From Dactylosporangium siamense (GTDB lineage Bacteria; Actinomycetota; Actinomycetes; Mycobacteriales; Micromonosporaceae): a stretch of 64,000 nucleotides of DNA. The translations under genes and the position numbers were made by a program. The notes beneath the pieces were generated by a model that saw only the letters and a list, made by a program, of their open reading frames with translations, did not search any database and was not told the origin of the DNA. The stretch covers positions 1-64,000 of the forward strand of contig NZ_BONQ01000166.1 of NCBI RefSeq assembly GCF_016862795.1, read 5' to 3'. The stretch's first letter is position 1; each line of letters starts with the position of its first letter. Below, piece after piece: positions 8,707 through 17,445 of this stretch.

Positions 8707-11271
8707 ATGCCCAGCCTGACCCGCTTCGAAGCCGAGGCCCGCGCCAGACTGCTCCGGGTGGACCGTTACGAGGTCGCCCTCGATGTCACCGACCCGTCGA
8801 CGTTCACGTCCCGCACCGTCGTCGAGTTCCGCTGCACCGACCCCGGCGCCACCACATTCGTCGAGGTGAAGGACGCCCGGCTCGAGCGCATCACACTCAA
8901 CGGGCGGCAGCTGGCCCCGGACGCCCTCGACGGCAACCGCCTGCCGCTGGCCGGGCTGCTCGCCGCCAACCGGCTCGAGGTGACGTTCACCGCGGCGTAC
9001 TCCACCGCGGGTGAGGGGCTGCACCGCAGCGTCGACCCCGCCGACGGCGCGACGTATCTCTACGGGCAGGCGCCCCTCGACGAGGCGCAGCGCATCTTCG
9101 CCTGCTTCGATCAGCCCGACCTGAAGGCGCCCATCACCCTGACCGTCACCGCTCCTCCACAGTGGACGGTGCGGGGCAACGCGCCGCTGCGGGAGGCCCA
9201 CGACGGGCACTGGGCCTTCGAGCCGACCCCGCCCCTCGCCCCGTACCTGTTCACCGTGCTCGCCGGGCCCTGGCACGTCCGGACCGCGGAACACGACGGC
9301 ATCCCGCTCGGCCTGCTGTGCCGCCGGTCCCTCGCGCCGCAGCTCGACGGCGACGCCGATGCGCTGTTCGCCGCCACGGCCGCAAGCTTCGACCGCTACC
9401 ACGAGCTGTTCGGCATCCGGTACCCCTTCGGCAAGTACGACCAGGCGTTCGTCCCCGACTTCGCCGGCGGCGCGGTGGAGAACCCGGGCATGGTGAACTA
9501 CCGCGAGGAGCTGCTGTTCCGGACCGCCGCCCCGGACTACGAGCTGCAGCGCCGCTTCGTGATCATGGCGCACGAGATGGCGCACATGTGGTTCGGCGAC
9601 CTGGTCACCCTGCGGTGGTGGGACGACATCTGGCTCAACGAGGCGTTCGCCGAGCTGATGGGCTGGCGGGTGGCCGCCGAGACCGGCCGCTACCCGGCCG
9701 CCGCCGCCGGATTCGTCGTGTGGCGCAAGCGCTGGGGCATGCTCGCCGACCAGCGGCCCTCGACCCATCCGGTCGCGCCGGACGACGTCGCCGACACCAC
9801 CGCGGCGTTCCTGAACTTCGACGGCATCTCCTACGCCAAGGGCGCCGCGGCGCTGCGGCAGCTCTCGGTGCTGCTCGGTGACGACGTGTTCCTCGCCGGG
9901 CTGCGCGTCTACTTCGAGCGGTTCCGCTTCGGCAACGCCGCCCTCGCCGACTTCCTCGCCGTGCTCGGTGAGGTGTCCGGCACGGATCTCACCGGTTGGG
10001 CGGACCTGTGGCTGCGGACCACCGGCGTCAACACGCTGCGCCCCGTCGCCGGGCGGGTCGAGCAGCACGGGGAGCCGTTGCGCCCGCACCGGTTCCGGGT
10101 CGCGGCGTACGACCGGGCCGGCACCGTGGTCCACCGCGGCGCCGTCACCCTCGACGGGGCCGCGGCCGACCTGCCGGGGGACCCGCCCGCCGGGGCGGTC
10201 CTGCTGCTCAACGACGGCGACGACACCTACGCCAAGGTGCGCCTCGACGCCGCGAGCCGCGCCGCGCTGCCGTCGGTCCTGCCCGCGGTCACCGACCCGC
10301 TCGCCAGGGCGCAGCTGTGGACGGCGGCGATGGACGCGACCCACGACGGCGAGCTGCCGCCGGAGGAGTTCCTGGCGCTGCTGGAGGCCGCCCTGGCGGG
10401 TGAGGCGGAGACCAGCGTGCTGGTCGAGGTCCTCGCGTTCGCCCGGGACAGCCTGGCCGGGCGCGGGCTGGTGCCCTTCGGCCCGCTCGCCGCCATCTGC
10501 GGCGCCGGGCTGTCGGCGGCGAAACCGCGCAGCGGGCGGCAGTTCGCCCTCGCCACGGCGCTGATCACCGTCGCGGGGCCGGCCCAGGTCGCGGTGCTCG
10601 CGGACTGGCTCGCGGACGACCCGGTCAACGTGCTCACCGACGCCCCGGCCGCCGAAACCGGGCACGCCGGCCACCCAGGGCACCCTGGGCACACTGGGCA
10701 CGGCGGGCACGACCATGCCGACGACGTGCTGACCCACGTCACGGCCGGCCCGCCCGGGCTGGTCGTGACGCAGGAGTTGCGGTGGCAGGTGCTGGGCCGG
10801 CTGGTCGCGCTCGGCGGCGCCGGTGAGGCCGACATCGCCGCCGAGGAGCGCCGCGACCCGAGCACCGGCGGTGCCCTGCACGCCGCCACGTGCCGCGCCG
10901 CCCGCCCCGACGCCGCGGCCAAGGCCGACGCCTGGGAGCGGATCGTGCGCGACGAGCGGCCCAGGACCGCCCTCGCGGCCGCCGCCGGCTTCTGGCAGCC
11001 CGGCCAGGAGGCCCTCACCGACCCTTACGTCGAGCGGTTCTTCGCCGACGCGCCCGCCATGGTGGCCGGCCGCTACCAGTTGTTCGCGATGCTGCTGGTG
11101 CGGCAGGCTTTCCCCCGGTACTCCGGCCGATCGCTGCGACTCGCCGGGGAACTGCTGGCGCGGGAGGGGCTCGACCCGGTCCTGCGCCGCGAGATCGGGG
11201 ACGCGGCGGACGAGCTGAGCTATTTCCAGCATCATGTCGAAGCCGGCCGGCACCGTTCGACGCGTTGGTGA
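8707..11271 (+). CDS. pepN: Aminopeptidase N (M1 family)
   Basis: This 854-aa protein is a cytoplasmic zinc metallopeptidase that removes N-terminal residues from peptides. The length matches actinobacterial PepN. The exopeptidase motif appears as GGAVENPG near residue 255 (GAMEN class with Met replaced by Val). The zinc site is HEMAHMWFGDLV near 289-300, with the third ligand in LNEAFAELM 18 residues on. The C-terminal ERAP1-like helical domain is present. A short His/Gly-rich stretch (TGHAGHPGHPGHTGHGGHDH near 650) interrupts that domain and is coded by GGGCAC-type repeats at about 10668-10710. This looks like a loop expansion. There is no signal peptide. Confidence 0.96.
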   Translation: MPSLTRFEAEARARLLRVDRYEVALDVTDPSTFTSRTVVEFRCTDPGATTFVEVKDARLERITLNGRQLAPDALDGNRLPLAGLLAANRLEVTFTAAYSTAGEGLHRSVDPADGATYLYGQAPLDEAQRIFACFDQPDLKAPITLTVTAPPQWTVRGNAPLREAHDGHWAFEPTPPLAPYLFTVLAGPWHVRTAEHDGIPLGLLCRRSLAPQLDGDADALFAATAASFDRYHELFGIRYPFGKYDQAFVPDFAGGAVENPGMVNYREELLFRTAAPDYELQRRFVIMAHEMAHMWFGDLVTLRWWDDIWLNEAFAELMGWRVAAETGRYPAAAAGFVVWRKRWGMLADQRPSTHPVAPDDVADTTAAFLNFDGISYAKGAAALRQLSVLLGDDVFLAGLRVYFERFRFGNAALADFLAVLGEVSGTDLTGWADLWLRTTGVNTLRPVAGRVEQHGEPLRPHRFRVAAYDRAGTVVHRGAVTLDGAAADLPGDPPAGAVLLLNDGDDTYAKVRLDAASRAALPSVLPAVTDPLARAQLWTAAMDATHDGELPPEEFLALLEAALAGEAETSVLVEVLAFARDSLAGRGLVPFGPLAAICGAGLSAAKPRSGRQFALATALITVAGPAQVAVLADWLADDPVNVLTDAPAAETGHAGHPGHPGHTGHGGHDHADDVLTHVTAGPPGLVVTQELRWQVLGRLVALGGAGEADIAAEERRDPSTGGALHAATCRAARPDAAAKADAWERIVRDERPRTALAAAAGFWQPGQEALTDPYVERFFADAPAMVAGRYQLFAMLLVRQAFPRYSGRSLRLAGELLAREGLDPVLRREIGDAADELSYFQHHVEAGRHRSTRW

Positions 11272-11297
11272 CAGCACCTACAAACGGGAGATTCGCG

Positions 11298-11648
11298 ATG
11301 CGGTACATGCTGATGCACAAGCTCAACGACGCCGACCCGACCCAGTGGTCGCCGACCCCGGAGTTCCTGGGCCGGATGGGCGAGTTCATGACCGAGGTCA
11401 ACAAGGCGGGCGTGCTGCTCGCCGCCGAGGGGCTGCTGCCGAGCTCCGCGGGCGCGGCCACGATCACCGTGAAGAACGGCCAGCAGACCGTCGTCGACGG
11501 GCCGTTCGCCGAGGCCAAGGAGGTCATCGGCGGGTTCGCGATCGTGCAGGTCCGCGACCACGCCGAGGCCGTCGAGTGGGGCCAGCGCTTCGCCGCGCTG
11601 TTCGACGAGGTCGAGGTCGAGGTCCGCAGGGTCGGCGAGCACGGCTGA
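11298..11648 (+). CDS. DGPF-domain (YciI-like) protein, ECF42 partner
   Basis: This is a small 116-aa YciI/DGPF-fold protein (dimeric ferredoxin-like). The name-giving motif VVDGPFAEAKEVIGGF is at about residues 58-73. ATG 11298 has GGGAG seven bases upstream. It lies 16 bp before an ECF42 sigma factor. DGPF proteins are the conserved genomic partners of ECF42 sigma factors in actinobacteria. Their biochemical role is unknown. Confidence 0.9.
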   Translation: MRYMLMHKLNDADPTQWSPTPEFLGRMGEFMTEVNKAGVLLAAEGLLPSSAGAATITVKNGQQTVVDGPFAEAKEVIGGFAIVQVRDHAEAVEWGQRFAALFDEVEVEVRRVGEHG

Positions 11649-11664
11649 GGGTTACCTTGGCTGC

Positions 11665-12915
11665 GTGACTACGGACACCCACAGCGCGATCGAGGCGGTC
11701 TGGCGGATCGAGGCGGCCAGGGTCATCGCCGGGGTCGCGCGCCTGGTCGGTGACGTCGGCCTCGCCGAGGAGCTGGCCCAGGACGCCCTCCTGGCCGCGC
11801 TCGAGCAGTGGCCGGCCGAGGGCGTGCCGCGCAACCCCGGCGCCTGGCTGATGACGACCGCGAAGCGACGCGCGATCGACCAGATCAGGCGCCGGGAGCG
11901 GTTCGAGGCGCGGATGCCCGACCTGCTGCAGCCGGACACCGTCGACGGGGAGTTCGACGCCGTCGGCGAGGACACCATCGAGGACGACCTGCTCCGGCTC
12001 ATCTTCACGGCCTGCCACCCGGTGCTCACCTCCGAGTCCCGGGTGGCGCTGACCCTGCGGGTGCTCGGCGGGCTGTCCACCGACGAGATCGCCCGCGCGT
12101 TCCTGGTGCCGGGCGCGACCGTCGGCCAGCGCATCAGCCGCGCGAAGAAGACCCTGGCCGACGCGAAGGTGCCGTTCGAGCTTCCCGACGCCGTGGCCCG
12201 CGCCGAGCGCCTCGCCTCCGTGCTCGAGGTCATCTACCTGATCTTCAACGAGGGATACTCGGCCACCGCGGGCGACGACTGGATGCGGCCCGCCCTCTGC
12301 GAGGAGGCGATGCGCCTCGGCCGGATCCTCGCCGGCCTCATGCCGGCCGAGGCGGAGGTGCACGGCCTCGTCGCGCTCATGGAGATCCAGGCGTCCCGCT
12401 CGGCGGCGCGCACCGGCCCGGCCGGCGAGCCGATCGTCCTGCTGGAACAGGACCGCGGCCGGTGGGACCGGCTGCTCATCCGCCGCGGGCTGGCCGCCCT
12501 GGACAAGGCCGAGGAGCTGTCACGCCCTTCCAGCAGCTCCGGGCTCGGCGGCGGCACCTACACGCTGCAGGCCGCGATCGCCGCCTGCCACGCCCGCGCG
12601 GCGACCGCCGCGGACACCGACTGGCACCGCATCGCCGCGCTCTACGCCGAGCTGCCGCCGTCCCCGATCGTCGAGCTCAACCGGGCGGTCGCCGTCGCGA
12701 TGGCCGACGGGCCCGCCGCCGGCCTGGCCGTGCTCGACCCGCTGCGCACCGACGCGTCGCTGCGCAACTACCACCTGCTGCCGACGGTCCGCGCCGACTT
12801 CCTGCTGAAGCTCGGCCGCCACGACGAGGCCCGCGCGGAGTTCGAGCGGGCCGCGGCGATGACCCGCAACGAGCGCGAGCGGACCATGCTGCTGGACCGG
12901 GCCGCCGCGCTGTGA
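11665..12915 (+). CDS. ECF42-type RNA polymerase sigma factor
   Basis: This 416-aa sigma factor has region 2 at about residues 8-80 (AARLVGD and AEELAQDALLAAL, with NPGAWLMTTAKRRAIDQIRR) and region 4 at about 120-175 (VALTLRVLGGLSTDEIARAF, VGQRISRAKKTL). A long C-terminal extension follows (DUF6596/TPR-like, about 185-415, with LIFNEGYSA, RAATAADTDWHRIAALY and ELNRAVAVAMADG). No anti-sigma factor is adjacent. In this group the extension itself is thought to control activity. The start is a GTG 16 bp after the DGPF gene. A 54-aa ORF begins in the stop codon (GTGA). Confidence 0.93.
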   Translation: MTTDTHSAIEAVWRIEAARVIAGVARLVGDVGLAEELAQDALLAALEQWPAEGVPRNPGAWLMTTAKRRAIDQIRRRERFEARMPDLLQPDTVDGEFDAVGEDTIEDDLLRLIFTACHPVLTSESRVALTLRVLGGLSTDEIARAFLVPGATVGQRISRAKKTLADAKVPFELPDAVARAERLASVLEVIYLIFNEGYSATAGDDWMRPALCEEAMRLGRILAGLMPAEAEVHGLVALMEIQASRSAARTGPAGEPIVLLEQDRGRWDRLLIRRGLAALDKAEELSRPSSSSGLGGGTYTLQAAIAACHARAATAADTDWHRIAALYAELPPSPIVELNRAVAVAMADGPAAGLAVLDPLRTDASLRNYHLLPTVRADFLLKLGRHDEARAEFERAAAMTRNERERTMLLDRAAAL

Positions 12916-13076
12916 ACCCCTGCTTCGGCGCCGGCGAGATGGCCGTCTTCATGCGCGTCGACGAGGACGCGTTCGACGACCTCGAAGGGACGCTGGTGGC
13001 CTTGCTGGGCGGCGTGACGAGCCCGCAGGAGCCGGCCTACCACGACGGCGTCGGCCAGTGGGCGCTCGGCGGGTGA
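12912..13076 (+). CDS. Small ORF translationally coupled to ECF42 gene
   Basis: A GTG start overlaps the sigma-factor stop codon as GTGA and opens a 54-codon frame with normal high-GC codon use. It begins MNPCFGAGEMAVFMRVDE and ends near HDGVGQWALGG. The peptide is acidic, with a predicted helix-like centre (DAFDDLEGTLVALLGG). I do not recognise the family. The 4-bp overlap and convergent position before the glycosyltransferase make it a plausible real product. It could instead be chance, and an ATG at 12939 is an alternative start. Confidence 0.4.
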   Translation: MNPCFGAGEMAVFMRVDEDAFDDLEGTLVALLGGVTSPQEPAYHDGVGQWALGG

Positions 13077-13110
13077 CGCGCTGCCGGCACGACCTCGAAC
13101 CCGGGGAGCG

Positions 13111-14400
13111 TCAGGTGCGGCCGGCCGCGCTGCCGGCCACCGCGCCCACCAGGGCGAGGAGGGTGGCCGGGGTGTCGATGGCGGCGTAGGCGTCGCGGAG
13201 CCGGGCCGCCCCGGCGGTGAACGACGGCTCGGTCAGCACCCGGTCGATCGCCGCGCGGAGGTCCTCGTCAGCCGGCGCGGCCGAGCGCAGGCGCAGGCCC
13301 GCGCCGGTCCACGCGACCCGGGCCGCGACCTCCGGCTTGTCCTCGGTGACGCCGGCGACGACGAGCGGCACGCCGTGCGCGAGCGCGGTCTGCACGCCGC
13401 CGTAACCGCCGTTGGTGACCATCGCGCTCGTGTGCGGCAGCAGCGCCCCGTGCGGGATGAAGGCGGCGGCCCGCGCGTTGGCCGGCAGCGGCCCGAGCAC
13501 GGCCGGGTCGGCACCGCCGGTGGTCGCCACGACCAGCACGTCGGCGCCCGCGAGGACCCGGATCGTGCGGGTGACCAGGGCGGACAGGTCGGCGTTGGCG
13601 ACCGTGCCCTGCGTGACGTGCACGACCGGGCGGCCGCCGGAGGTGACGTCGGACCACCACGGCGGCGGCGTGAAGTCCGCGGCCGGTCCGGCGTCCAACG
13701 AGCCCACGAACCGCACCTGCGGCGGCAGGTCGGAGCGCGGGTACTCGAAGGCGGCGACCCCGTTCTGCAGGTGCAGCATCGGCGAGATGTTGGACAGCGG
13801 CGACGCGACCGTCGGCGGCAGTTCGAGCCGGGCGCGGATCGCCGCCCAGTGCTTGCCCACGTCGCGGAGCAGGACGTGGTCCATCAGCGCGTAGAGGGCC
13901 CGGTTGCGCAGCCGGCCGGCGAACGTGGCGGACGGCGGCAGGGCGGTGCCGAAGGGCGCGGTGTCGCGGCTCGGGATCGGCAGCGGGCTGATCCCGACCG
14001 AGACCCAGGGCGCGCCGGTCAGCTCGTGGAAGGCGGCGGCGCCGACGAACCCCATGTCGGCGACGAGCGCGTCGTACCGCTGCCCGGCGACGAGCGCGTG
14101 CAGCTCGGCGACCTGCCGCGGGACCGGGTCGAGGAACAGGTGCTTGAGGTCCCACCTGATGCCGGCCAGGCCGGTCCTGCCGGCGCGGCCGGGGTGGTCG
14201 TCGTTGAACGAGTCACCGTGCTGGTCGAGCTCCGGGTGCATCGGCACGAACGCGGCGCCGGTCGCGAGGACCCCGTCCCGCAGGCGCAGTCCGGCGTACC
14301 AGTCGACGGCGTGCCCCGCCTGGACGAGCGCGCGGGCGATGGGCTTGAGCGGGTTCGTGTGTCCGGCGGAAGGCATGGACGCGAACAGGAAACGGGCCAT
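13111..14400 (-). CDS. GT1 glycosyltransferase (macrolide/UGT type)
   Basis: This 429-aa GT-B-fold glycosyltransferase resembles the macrolide and other natural-product UDP- or dTDP-sugar transferases. The N-terminal FASMPSAGHTNPLKPIARAL contains the acceptor-side catalytic His region. The C-terminal half has the nucleotide-sugar block in degenerate form (AAFIPHGALLPHTSAMVTNG followed by GVQTALAHGVPLV). I placed the start at ATG 14400, which begins with MARFLFAS as in relatives, rather than ATG 14412. It has no clear ribosome site and lies only 17 bp from a terminator hairpin, so it may be leaderless. It is not part of a biosynthetic cluster, and the acceptor is unknown. Confidence 0.9.
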   Translation of the reverse strand: MARFLFASMPSAGHTNPLKPIARALVQAGHAVDWYAGLRLRDGVLATGAAFVPMHPELDQHGDSFNDDHPGRAGRTGLAGIRWDLKHLFLDPVPRQVAELHALVAGQRYDALVADMGFVGAAAFHELTGAPWVSVGISPLPIPSRDTAPFGTALPPSATFAGRLRNRALYALMDHVLLRDVGKHWAAIRARLELPPTVASPLSNISPMLHLQNGVAAFEYPRSDLPPQVRFVGSLDAGPAADFTPPPWWSDVTSGGRPVVHVTQGTVANADLSALVTRTIRVLAGADVLVVATTGGADPAVLGPLPANARAAAFIPHGALLPHTSAMVTNGGYGGVQTALAHGVPLVVAGVTEDKPEVAARVAWTGAGLRLRSAAPADEDLRAAIDRVLTEPSFTAGAARLRDAYAAIDTPATLLALVGAVAGSAAGRT

Positions 14401-14417
14401 GCTCGGGAACACGAGAA

Positions 14418-14444
14418 GGCCGGCACCACAGTTCGGTGCCGGCC
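14418..14444. terminator. Terminator of the GH16 transcription unit
   Basis: A perfect 10-bp stem GGCCGGCACC (14418-14427) / GGTGCCGGCC (14435-14444) with a 7-nt loop lies 30 bp after the GH16 stop on the minus strand, and immediately upstream of the glycosyltransferase start. Confidence 0.75.
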
Positions 14445-14473
14445 CTGTCGCATTACCTACTCAGGAAACGGCC

Positions 14474-15685
14474 TCAGCAGTGGCCGAGGTCCTCCCAGTT
14501 GGCGGTCCAGCCGGGTTCGGAGCCCTGCGTCCACCACTTGGCGCGCCACAGGTGCTTGCCCTGGCCCGAGGCGGGGCCGTTGGGGTCGCCGTACTTGCTC
14601 TTCTCGTGCTTCACCGTCTGGCCCGTGGTGTACACCGCGCTGATCGACCACTCCGGCGCGGCCGTGCAGCTGGTGGCCGGCGGGGTGGACGTGGACGGCG
14701 ACGGCGACGCCGAGGGCGACTTCGACGGCGTCGGAGAGCCGCTCGGCGTCACGCAGGGGCCCGCCGAGTCGACCGTGTCGGTGAAGCTGTTGCCCGCCGA
14801 GCGGTAGGCGCCCGCCTGCGCGGTCACCTGCGCCGGGGTCAGGGCCTGGTTCTTGGCGAACAGGACCCAGTCGACCTGCTGGATGTAGGTCGACAGGCCG
14901 CCGGTGTGCGTCGCGGTGTCGATGAACCAGAGGTTCCAGTTGATCGTCATCGTCTGGCGCGGGTAGAACTTGCCGGAGTGGTCGCCGACCTGCACGCCGT
15001 CGATGTAGTAGATGACGTGCCCGTTCGCCACGGTGGCGACCAGGTCGTGCCAGCCGTCGAGGCTGGAGCGCTGCTCCGAGTGCACGTTGTCGGCGAACCA
15101 CGGGTCGCCGCGGTACGTGTACCAGGTCGTCTGGTAGTTGATCGGCCCGGTCTCGCCCCAGCCGCCGTTCGGCAGGTACTCCGAGATGTCCAGCTCGCTG
15201 TAGGTGGGGTCAAGGTCACCGTTGAGCGGGCTGATGGTGAAGAACGTCTCGTTGATGTGGTCGCCGTCGTTGCCGCTGACGGGCGTGTCGGTGAAGCGGA
15301 CCCGGCTTGCGTAGGTGCCTTCGAAGTACCGCTTCTGCGCCGAGTACAGCTCGGCCTGGTTGGTGCCGCCGCCGGTGCCGTCCGTCGACGCCTGCAGCTG
15401 CAGCACCTTCTGACCGCCGTTGGTCGGGAAGGTGATGCTGTTGGCCGACCATGTCGCGCCCGGGACGCCGGGACCGCCGGCGTAGGTACGCGGCACCCAC
15501 CCGTGGCCGGTCAGATTGGGATCGGAGGACGAGCTGTAGTTGAAGTCGTCGAACAGGTACCCGCAGTTGTTCGCCGCGGCGCTGGCGGTGCCGACGGTGG
15601 CCGCGGTCACGGCGACGACGCCGACCCCGACGAGCAGCGCGGCTCCGGCCGCAGCCGCCAAAGATCGACGTTTACCGATGGACAT
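14474..15685 (-). CDS. Secreted GH16 endoglucanase with C-terminal CBM5/12
   Basis: This 403-aa exported glycoside hydrolase family 16 enzyme cleaves beta-1,3 or beta-1,3-1,4 linkages. A signal peptide ends near TVGTASAAA. The jelly-roll catalytic domain (about 40-285) carries the GH16 signature ELDISE (Glu164, Asp166, Glu169). A Ser/Pro/Thr linker (SGSPTPSKSPSASPSP) leads to a CBM5/12 module (APEWSISAVYTTGQTVKH and LWRAKWWTQG), which binds chitin or cellulose. ATG 15685 has AGGAGG nine bases upstream, whereas the GTG at 15691 is too close. The gene starts 39 bp after the ngcG-like permease stop with no terminator between them, so it is probably the last gene of the amino-sugar operon, which suggests a chitin- or fungal-wall-linked role. 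Confidence 0.93.
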   Translation of the reverse strand: MSIGKRRSLAAAAGAALLVGVGVVAVTAATVGTASAAANNCGYLFDDFNYSSSSDPNLTGHGWVPRTYAGGPGVPGATWSANSITFPTNGGQKVLQLQASTDGTGGGTNQAELYSAQKRYFEGTYASRVRFTDTPVSGNDGDHINETFFTISPLNGDLDPTYSELDISEYLPNGGWGETGPINYQTTWYTYRGDPWFADNVHSEQRSSLDGWHDLVATVANGHVIYYIDGVQVGDHSGKFYPRQTMTINWNLWFIDTATHTGGLSTYIQQVDWVLFAKNQALTPAQVTAQAGAYRSAGNSFTDTVDSAGPCVTPSGSPTPSKSPSASPSPSTSTPPATSCTAAPEWSISAVYTTGQTVKHEKSKYGDPNGPASGQGKHLWRAKWWTQGSEPGWTANWEDLGHC

Positions 15686-15724
15686 GGGCACAGTCCTCCT
15701 TGAGGGGAAAGGAGTTGATGGACC

Positions 15725-16540
15725 TTACTTGACCGCGCCGGCGGTCATACCGGCTCGGATGTGCCGTTGGAACACGACGTAGGCGATCAGCACCGGCAGC
15801 ATGGCGATGGTGAGACCGGCGAACAGACCGCTCCAGTCGCTGCGATACCCCTGACTGACCGACAGGGCGGCCAAACCCTGCGCCAGGACATACCGATCGG
15901 GGTCGGGGTTGAGAACCAGGGGGAGCAGGTACTGGTTCCAGAGCCCGAGGAAGTTGAAGATGCCGACGGCGACGAGACCGGGACGGGCCATGGGCAGCAT
16001 GACGCGGAAGAACACCGTGCCGTGCGAGCAGCCGTCCAGGAACGCCGCCTCCGCCACCTCCGAGGGGAGCGTCTTGAAGAACGCGTGCAGGAAGAAGACG
16101 GTGAAGGGCACCGCGTAGGCCGCGTAGACCAGGATCAGCCCCTGGTAGGTGCCGAGCAGGCCGAGCTGCTCCACGACGAAGAACAGCGGCACGAGGGCCA
16201 GGAACACCGGGAAGAACATGGCCGCGACGAACACGTAGTAGATGAGCCGGTTGCCGCGGAACTCGTACCGGGCCAGGGCGTAGGCGACCATCGAGCCGAG
16301 CAGCATCGTCAGCAGCAGGCCGCCGCCGACCACGATGAGGCTGTTGAAAAAGTACCGGCCGATGTTCGCCTGGCTCCAGGCGCGGCTCCAGTTGCCCCAC
16401 CGCGGCTCCGTGGGCAGCGACCACGGGTCGTTGAGGATGTCGTTGTCGGTCTTGAAGGAGCTGACGATCGCCCACAGCAGCGGCAGCGCGGTGACGACTC
16501 CCCAGGCCAGCATCGCCAGGTGGATGGGGACCCTTTTCAT
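15725..16540 (-). CDS. ngcG: ABC sugar transporter permease (NgcG-like)
   Basis: This 271-aa inner-membrane permease of the MalG family has six predicted transmembrane segments. The EAA loop appears as EVAEAAFLDGCSHGTVFFRVMLPMARPG (quoted as EVAEAAFLDG and FFRVMLPMARPG). Its ATG overlaps the upstream permease stop (ATGA), the usual arrangement for coupled permease pairs. Gene order and similarity to the N-acetylglucosamine/diacetylchitobiose importer NgcEFG of streptomycetes support the symbol. No ATPase is encoded nearby, so a shared MsiK-type ATPase is the expected energiser. Confidence 0.9.
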   Translation of the reverse strand: MKRVPIHLAMLAWGVVTALPLLWAIVSSFKTDNDILNDPWSLPTEPRWGNWSRAWSQANIGRYFFNSLIVVGGGLLLTMLLGSMVAYALARYEFRGNRLIYYVFVAAMFFPVFLALVPLFFVVEQLGLLGTYQGLILVYAAYAVPFTVFFLHAFFKTLPSEVAEAAFLDGCSHGTVFFRVMLPMARPGLVAVGIFNFLGLWNQYLLPLVLNPDPDRYVLAQGLAALSVSQGYRSDWSGLFAGLTIAMLPVLIAYVVFQRHIRAGMTAGAVK

Positions 16541-17445
16541 GACAGCTCCAGCCGCTCTTTGCGACCCGAACGCAGCGCCAGCACCGCGAAGGTCAGGGTG
16601 GCGAAGAACAGCGTCACCCCCATCGCGGAGGCGTAGCCGAACTTGCCGTAGAAGAAGGCGGCCCGGTAGAGCGAGAGCCCGATGACCTCGGTCGCGCCGT
16701 CGGGTCCGCCGGGTCCGACGGTCATGATCTGCACGACGGCGAACCCGTCGAGCGCCGTGATGCCCAGGTAGACGAAGGAGACCTGCACCGTGTCGCGGAC
16801 CAGCGGCAGGGTCACCCTGCGGAACGTGGCCCAGCTGCCGGCGCCGTCGAGCAGTGCCGCCTCGAAGAGCTCCTTCGGGATCCCGTCGATCGCCGCGCTG
16901 AACAGCACCATGTAGAAGCCGACCGACGACCAGACCAGCACCGCCATGATCGCCGGCAGGGCCAGCTTCGGCTCGGCCAGCCAGCTGCGGGCGAGGCCGT
17001 CCAGGCCGACCGCCCGCAACGCCCCGTTGAGCAGGCCGTTGGTCGGGTTGTAGACGAACTGCCACAGCACCGCGACGATCACCAGCGACAGCAGCTGAGG
17101 GAAGAAGTACACGATCTGGTAGGCGCCCGCCCCGCGGATGGACGACCGGCCGCTGCGCCCGCCGAGGTGCAGCATGCTGGCCAGGAACAGGCCCAGCGCG
17201 ATGGTCACCAGCGGCACGCAGATCAGCATCACCGCGTTGTTGCGCACGGCGTCGAGGAACAGGGAGTCGCCGCCGAGGCGGGCGTAGTTGCCCGCCCCGA
17301 CGAAGTGCGCCTCGCCGGCCACGCCGGTCCAGTCGGTGAGCGACAGGTAGAACGCCTGCCCGTACGGTGACAGCACGAAGACGACGTGCAGCACCAGCGC
17401 GGGCAGCAGCGCACCGATGAGGAACCGGAGCCGACCGTGTTTCAT
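16537..17445 (-). CDS. ngcF: ABC sugar transporter permease (NgcF-like)
   Basis: This 302-aa permease of the MalF family has six predicted transmembrane helices and the EAA motif ELFEAALLDGAGSWATFRRV (about residues 190-210). Its ATG overlaps the substrate-binding protein stop as TGATG, and its own stop overlaps the next permease start. It forms the membrane channel with the NgcG-like partner. Confidence 0.9.
   Translation of the reverse strand: MKHGRLRFLIGALLPALVLHVVFVLSPYGQAFYLSLTDWTGVAGEAHFVGAGNYARLGGDSLFLDAVRNNAVMLICVPLVTIALGLFLASMLHLGGRSGRSSIRGAGAYQIVYFFPQLLSLVIVAVLWQFVYNPTNGLLNGALRAVGLDGLARSWLAEPKLALPAIMAVLVWSSVGFYMVLFSAAIDGIPKELFEAALLDGAGSWATFRRVTLPLVRDTVQVSFVYLGITALDGFAVVQIMTVGPGGPDGATEVIGLSLYRAAFFYGKFGYASAMGVTLFFATLTFAVLALRSGRKERLELS

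Noticed and set aside
4506-8708. Very long minus-strand open frame opposite the GH51 and MFS genes
   Set aside because: It is a codon-bias shadow of two genes with clear catalytic or family motifs. The predicted peptide is low-complexity Arg/Gly/Asp-rich with no domain.
8647-11277. Long minus-strand open frame opposite aminopeptidase N
   Set aside because: PepN carries the full zinc-site and exopeptidase motifs on the plus strand. The antisense frame has no recognisable domain and shadow-type composition.
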